From JAGVPT01 sp963827085 (GTDB lineage: Bacteria; Bacteroidota; Ignavibacteria; UBA10030; UBA8401), in contig CAWGZY010000006.1 of the NCBI GenBank assembly GCA_963827085.1, forward strand, positions 5,358-69,357: DNA of 64,000 nucleotides, read 5' to 3'. The translations under genes and the position numbers were made by a program. The notes beneath the pieces are model-generated. The model made no database searches. It saw only the letters and a program-made list of their open reading frames with translations, and was not told the DNA's origin. Positions within the stretch are counted from its first letter, which is position 1, and the number at the start of each line of letters is the position of its first letter. Positions 61,323 through 64,000 of this stretch are shown here, piece by piece.

Positions 61323-62066
61323 CTAAGAGTGCTTTTGACTCCAGTATTTCTGCTCTGCACGTTTCTCCGCCGTTGTCAGCCCTCCTTCAGGCGGTATCTT
61401 CAGATGTTCGCCGATCCGGATAATATCTGGATCTTTGATTTGATCTCTGTTGGCTTGCCAGATTTTCGGCCACATGAACGGGTTGTCATAAATCTTTTTC
61501 TTTTTCGAAATATTCCACAGACAATCGCGATACTTCGACCACGAACGCACGACATAATGTTCTTCCATGGCTGCCACTGTCTTAACGGATGCAAGGGTTG
61601 CACGGAGATTGTCGATATTGCTCTGAATTTTCTGAAGACGTTCAAAGTATCGTTCTGCAGCCGCGATTCGCTCCTTCATTAGATTGTCTTTTATCGCCTG
61701 TACGGAATCGACCTCAAATCTGCGGACGTAGAGGTCTTGATTTGAAAGATTGAGCAACGAAGCAACGCGATCTTCGAGGGCTTTCAAGCGGGTCTCAAAA
61801 TCTTTGCGCGTCGCATCACTTGCGCCCGTCATTGCGAGCGTCTCATCCCTCACCGCTTGGATTTGCTTGTCCAAACTGGCGAGAGTTGAACGGAGACCGT
61901 CGATGTCCTTCGTCAACGAGGCAAGCCGGCTTTTGAGGTTGTCGCGTTGGGATGTGTATTGAGTGATTTGACTTTGCCACTCTTCTTTCGAAAGTTTCTC
62001 CTGTGCGCTTGACACATTCGCAACGACAAGAAGGATAGCAAAGAGGGTAAAAATTCTGTTTTTCAT
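61323..62066 (-). CDS. Exported coiled-coil protein with C-terminal LysM domain
   Basis: 247 aa. Signal peptide 1-21 (MKNRIFTLFAILLVVANVSS). Residues 25-165 are heptad-rich coiled coil (RLASLTKDIDGLRSTLASLD; ERLQKIQSNIDNLRATLASV). The C-terminal part EHYVVRSWSKYRDCLWNISK with WPKIWQANRDQIKDPDIIR is a LysM peptidoglycan-binding module. Likely periplasmic, tethering peptidoglycan to the outer-membrane lipoprotein encoded just upstream (33-nt gap). AAAAAGGA precedes the ATG at 62066. Confidence 0.88.
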   Translation of the reverse strand: MKNRIFTLFAILLVVANVSSAQEKLSKEEWQSQITQYTSQRDNLKSRLASLTKDIDGLRSTLASLDKQIQAVRDETLAMTGASDATRKDFETRLKALEDRVASLLNLSNQDLYVRRFEVDSVQAIKDNLMKERIAAAERYFERLQKIQSNIDNLRATLASVKTVAAMEEHYVVRSWSKYRDCLWNISKKKKIYDNPFMWPKIWQANRDQIKDPDIIRIGEHLKIPPEGGLTTAEKRAEQKYWSQKHS

Positions 62067-62098
62067 GATATTTTCCTTTTTCATTAGTTGTAATGACG

Positions 62099-62365
62099 TC
62101 ATTGCTGGCTCTTGAGTCGTTCTTGCGTCAGCTTCTGATTGTTCTCTGCTGTTGCTAGATCGTCCTTCTTTTGTTTAACTTGGGCTTCAAGCGATGCCTT
62201 CTCCGCTTCTTTTGCGGCAACTTCCTTCTTCAGCGATTCAACTTCGGCTTTGAGTTGATCGAGCTGTGCCAATTCATCGGCGCTCGGTCCGCTGCTGCAT
62301 CCGGAATACACTGCAGCAGAACCTGCAAGGAGAAGGAAAAGCGAAATGTTTCGCAGTCCTTTCAT
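62099..62365 (-). CDS. Small coiled-coil lipoprotein
   Basis: 88 aa. Signal peptide with lipobox VYSGC (Cys at 23), then a continuous heptad pattern ADELAQLDQLKAEVESLKKE and onwards to KLTQERLKSQQ. Lpp-like architecture by design: lipid anchor plus alpha-helical coiled coil. Probably an outer-membrane lipoprotein working with the adjacent LysM protein in envelope integrity (inference from position). Confidence 0.88.
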   Translation of the reverse strand: MKGLRNISLFLLLAGSAAVYSGCSSGPSADELAQLDQLKAEVESLKKEVAAKEAEKASLEAQVKQKKDDLATAENNQKLTQERLKSQQ

Positions 62366-62490
62366 GGTCTGTTCCTTTCATTAAAAATGAATGAATGAAT
62401 GATCCGATCAATGGATAACTTTTACATCATAAGATCAAAACGAAATTAAGAACTAGTGCCGTTTCTCAAAAATACGCTTGTATTTTTTTA

Positions 62491-62585
62491 ACCACCAAGA
62501 CGCCAAGCACGCCAAGAAGTTATGAGTATAAAGAACGACAATACTCTTGGCGTTCTCTGCGCCTTGTCCCGAAGGCATCTCCCAA
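62491..62585. repeat. Palindromic intergenic repeat, GCAAAG/CGCCAAG family
   Basis: CCAAGACGCCAAGCACGCCA on the left and CTCTTGGCGTTCTCTGCGCC on the right form an imperfect inverted repeat around about 30 nt of AT-rich DNA; related to those at 9399, 40348 and 55000. Confidence 0.65.
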
Positions 62586-62659
62586 AGGGATCACTTCGCG
62601 AACTTCGTGAGCGGTGAAATACAAGATTATTTACTAAGAAATGGCGCTAGGTTGTGAAA

Positions 62660-63013
62660 TTACAAAATAGGAGGTGCGCGAAGAGCGTTTTGGGGAAAGA
62701 AACACGCAAGCGTCGGAAGAAATGCTTCCTGAGTTTTGAGGGACAGTGTGGGAGTGATAACGCTGATCCACGGTTTAGCCGTGTTCAGGATATGATCGCC
62801 GGAAAACTGCTCTGACGAAATGAGATGTTTGTGAGATGTCCAATAAGGCCGTTCATCAATATCATTACTTCGTTCATTCCGAAATGAAAGAGAGTTGTCG
62901 AGTTTAAAATGGAGCGCCTGAACAAGAAGCCCCCTGGGACTAATGACCCCCGTGACCACATAAGCCCCAAGGATAACCCCTGTAATAAGACGACCAAGTC
63001 CGGAATTTCTCAT
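62660..63013 (-). CDS. Doubtful small open frame
   Basis: 117 codons with a hydrophobic N terminus (LITGVILGAYVVTGVI) that could be a membrane anchor. No ribosome-binding site is seen and the rest (PTLSLKTQEAFLPTLACFF) has no recognisable family. May be chance or a decayed gene. Confidence 0.3.
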   Translation of the reverse strand: MRNSGLGRLITGVILGAYVVTGVISPRGLLVQALHFKLDNSLSFRNERSNDIDERPYWTSHKHLISSEQFSGDHILNTAKPWISVITPTLSLKTQEAFLPTLACFFPQNALRAPPIL

Positions 63014-63515
63014 GACACGAAATTAGATAAATGGAGATAATAAATGAATCAACAGATTAGACACCCACAAAGTTTCAAAAGTTCAATTTCCCACCCCGAT
63101 ATTGACAAAATAGTCTAATTCTAGGATTATTGCAGGCAAGAAAATGCAGATTTCCGACCCATTTTTAGGTAGTGATGTGGGCAATCTACGATCTTCGGGT
63201 CTTCGTCCGATCTGCGTTTCGTGTCGGTTTTTCTTGGTGACTTTTTCTCCCCGGACAAGCTTTTTTTCGGCGGCGTATTGTCCGAAGAGTGCATGGACCA
63301 TTCCCCCGATTTACTCGCCGACAGCAAGGAGAATATCTCGGCGGCCACGATTCACGTGGAAATGCATGACAATCCAGCTGCAAAACTGATGCTATATGAG
63401 ATGCTTAATGCCGGGACAGTCAGGCTAATTTTTTGTAAAATTTTCGACCTTTGAAAAATTAATTGATTGTTTTTATCCCATTGCTGCTGTAAAGCCCCAA
63501 GATGAAATTTCCAAG

Positions 63516-64000
63516 TCAATTCATCCACAAATTCCTATCCAAACTTCGGTATTGAATCGCTTCGCCGAGATGCTCCGGGCGAATTTCATCGCTCCCTGCC
63601 AGGTCAGCGATCGTGCGAGATACTTTGAGAATCCTGTCGTATGCTCTTGCCGATAGCCCGAGCTTTGTCATCGCCATTTTTAAAAGCACCTCACCGTCGG
63701 AATCCAGCGTACAAAACTGATGGATCTCTTTTGACTGCATGTCGGCATTCGAGAAAATGCCCGCTCTTTTCTTAAAGCGTTTCGCTTGTCGCTCGCGGGC
63801 GGAGATGACGCGGGCACGGATCGCATCCGACGGCTCGCCCGGCCTCTTCTGACTCAGCTCTGCCACTTTCACCGCCGGTACTTCAATGTGGATATCTATT
63901 CTGTCCAGGAGCGGACCGGATATTTTGGCCATGTATTTTTGAATCTGCATCGGCGTGCAGGTGCATTCGTGGTGAGGATTGCCGTAGTTGCCGCAGGGAC
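63516..64000 (-). CDS. comM: ComM/YifB family Mg-chelatase-like ATPase, C-terminal part
   Basis: The frame is open through the right edge, so the 5' part of the gene is outside. Visible part: NPHHECTCTPMQIQKYMAKI with the Cys cluster, SGPLLDRIDIHIEVPAVKVA, RQAKRFKKRAGIFSNADMQS and KMAMTKLGLSARAYDRILKV, the C-terminal Mg-chelatase domain. ComM is a hexameric helicase helping branch migration during natural transformation. A truncated relative sits at 56050-56445 in the same orientation. Confidence 0.95.
   Translation of the reverse strand, partial: PCGNYGNPHHECTCTPMQIQKYMAKISGPLLDRIDIHIEVPAVKVAELSQKRPGEPSDAIRARVISARERQAKRFKKRAGIFSNADMQSKEIHQFCTLDSDGEVLLKMAMTKLGLSARAYDRILKVSRTIADLAGSDEIRPEHLGEAIQYRSLDRNLWMN

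Larger units (their letters stand above)
62366..63515. other. Low-information region between the lipoprotein gene and comM
   Basis: 1.15 kb with a palindromic repeat (62491-62585), a fragment of the CGTTCCCAA repeat family (62571-62605, CCCAAAGGGATCACTTCG) and one unsupported open frame (62660-63013). From 63014 to 63515 I see no protein with recognisable sequence and no RNA; frames here are short and mixed on both strands. It looks like degraded or intergenic DNA. Confidence 0.5.

Noticed and set aside
63221..63454. Plus-strand 77-codon frame as a gene
   Set aside because: No family sequence or ribosome-binding site, overlaps opposing frames of equal quality in a degraded region.

Overview
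The window looks like a chromosomal segment from a free-living Gram-negative bacterium of the Bacteroidota/Chlorobiota/Ignavibacteriota neighbourhood. This placement is inferred from gene content, not from a marker tree. The pointers are an outer-membrane porin-like protein, a lipoprotein with a lipobox, DUF3098, BshA (bacillithiol), a SUF cluster led by an Rrf2 regulator with an IscR-like cysteine triplet, a futalosine-type menaquinone pathway with fused MqnE-MqnA, and sigma-54 regulation. No CRISPR array, rRNA operon or intact insertion sequence was seen. Two tRNA genes are present.

Layout. 1-1150: 3' end of a PiT phosphate transporter and a DUF3098 protein. 1.4-9.2 kb (minus): a very long GH13-type glycosidase, then a cassette of a family-B DNA polymerase with altered catalytic motifs, a small helical protein, a RecA-like protein without a normal P-loop, and a DUF72 protein. 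9.5-11.9 kb (minus): small stress or housekeeping proteins and lexA with a promoter/operator that can be read directly. 12-18.2 kb: tRNA-Pro(CGG), tRNA-Ala(GGC), miaA, pcm, a family 2 glycosyltransferase, the diadenylate cyclase cdaA, folP, two tiny proteins, a Lon-N protein and superoxide dismutase. 18.2-26.4 kb (minus): an apparent sufT-U-S-D-C-B-A / 93-aa orphan / iscS / rrf2 operon. 26.7-42.3 kb: hydroxyacyl-CoA dehydrogenase (with a clean sigma-54 promoter), ackA, yigZ, porin, bshA, a CPBP-like protein, a nuclease-like protein, UvrD/PcrA helicase, ogt, acs, LysE, dusB, a UlaG-like hydrolase and an NAD-type isocitrate dehydrogenase.

42.5-52.1 kb holds almost the whole futalosine route to menaquinone: prenyltransferase, UbiX- and UbiD-like proteins, the MqnE-MqnA fusion and MqnC on plus, MqnD and MenG on minus. 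A TIR-like protein sits between mqnEA and mqnC, and a lone ABC transmembrane domain lies between the two arms. 52.3-55.8 kb is a two-component system (frameshifted PAS kinase plus NtrC-type regulator), followed by a small secreted protein behind a candidate sigma-54 promoter.

56-64 kb is bracketed by two copies of the 3' end of comM/yifB in the same orientation, the left one a decayed fragment. Between them lie a broken HTH gene, an 8-TM internally duplicated membrane protein adjoining an octaheme cytochrome of the hydroxylamine-oxidoreductase type, a CLC channel with CBS domains, a LysM protein and a coiled-coil lipoprotein. Palindromic intergenic repeats of two recognisable families are scattered through the window.

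The two strongest candidates for undescribed biology are (1) the polymerase/RecA-like/DUF72 cassette at 5.07-9.17 kb, in which the polymerase and the RecA-like protein both lack canonical active-site residues, reminiscent of the ImuA/ImuB arrangement; and (2) the octaheme HAO-like cytochrome plus duplicated 8-TM histidine-containing partner at 56.95-59.13 kb.
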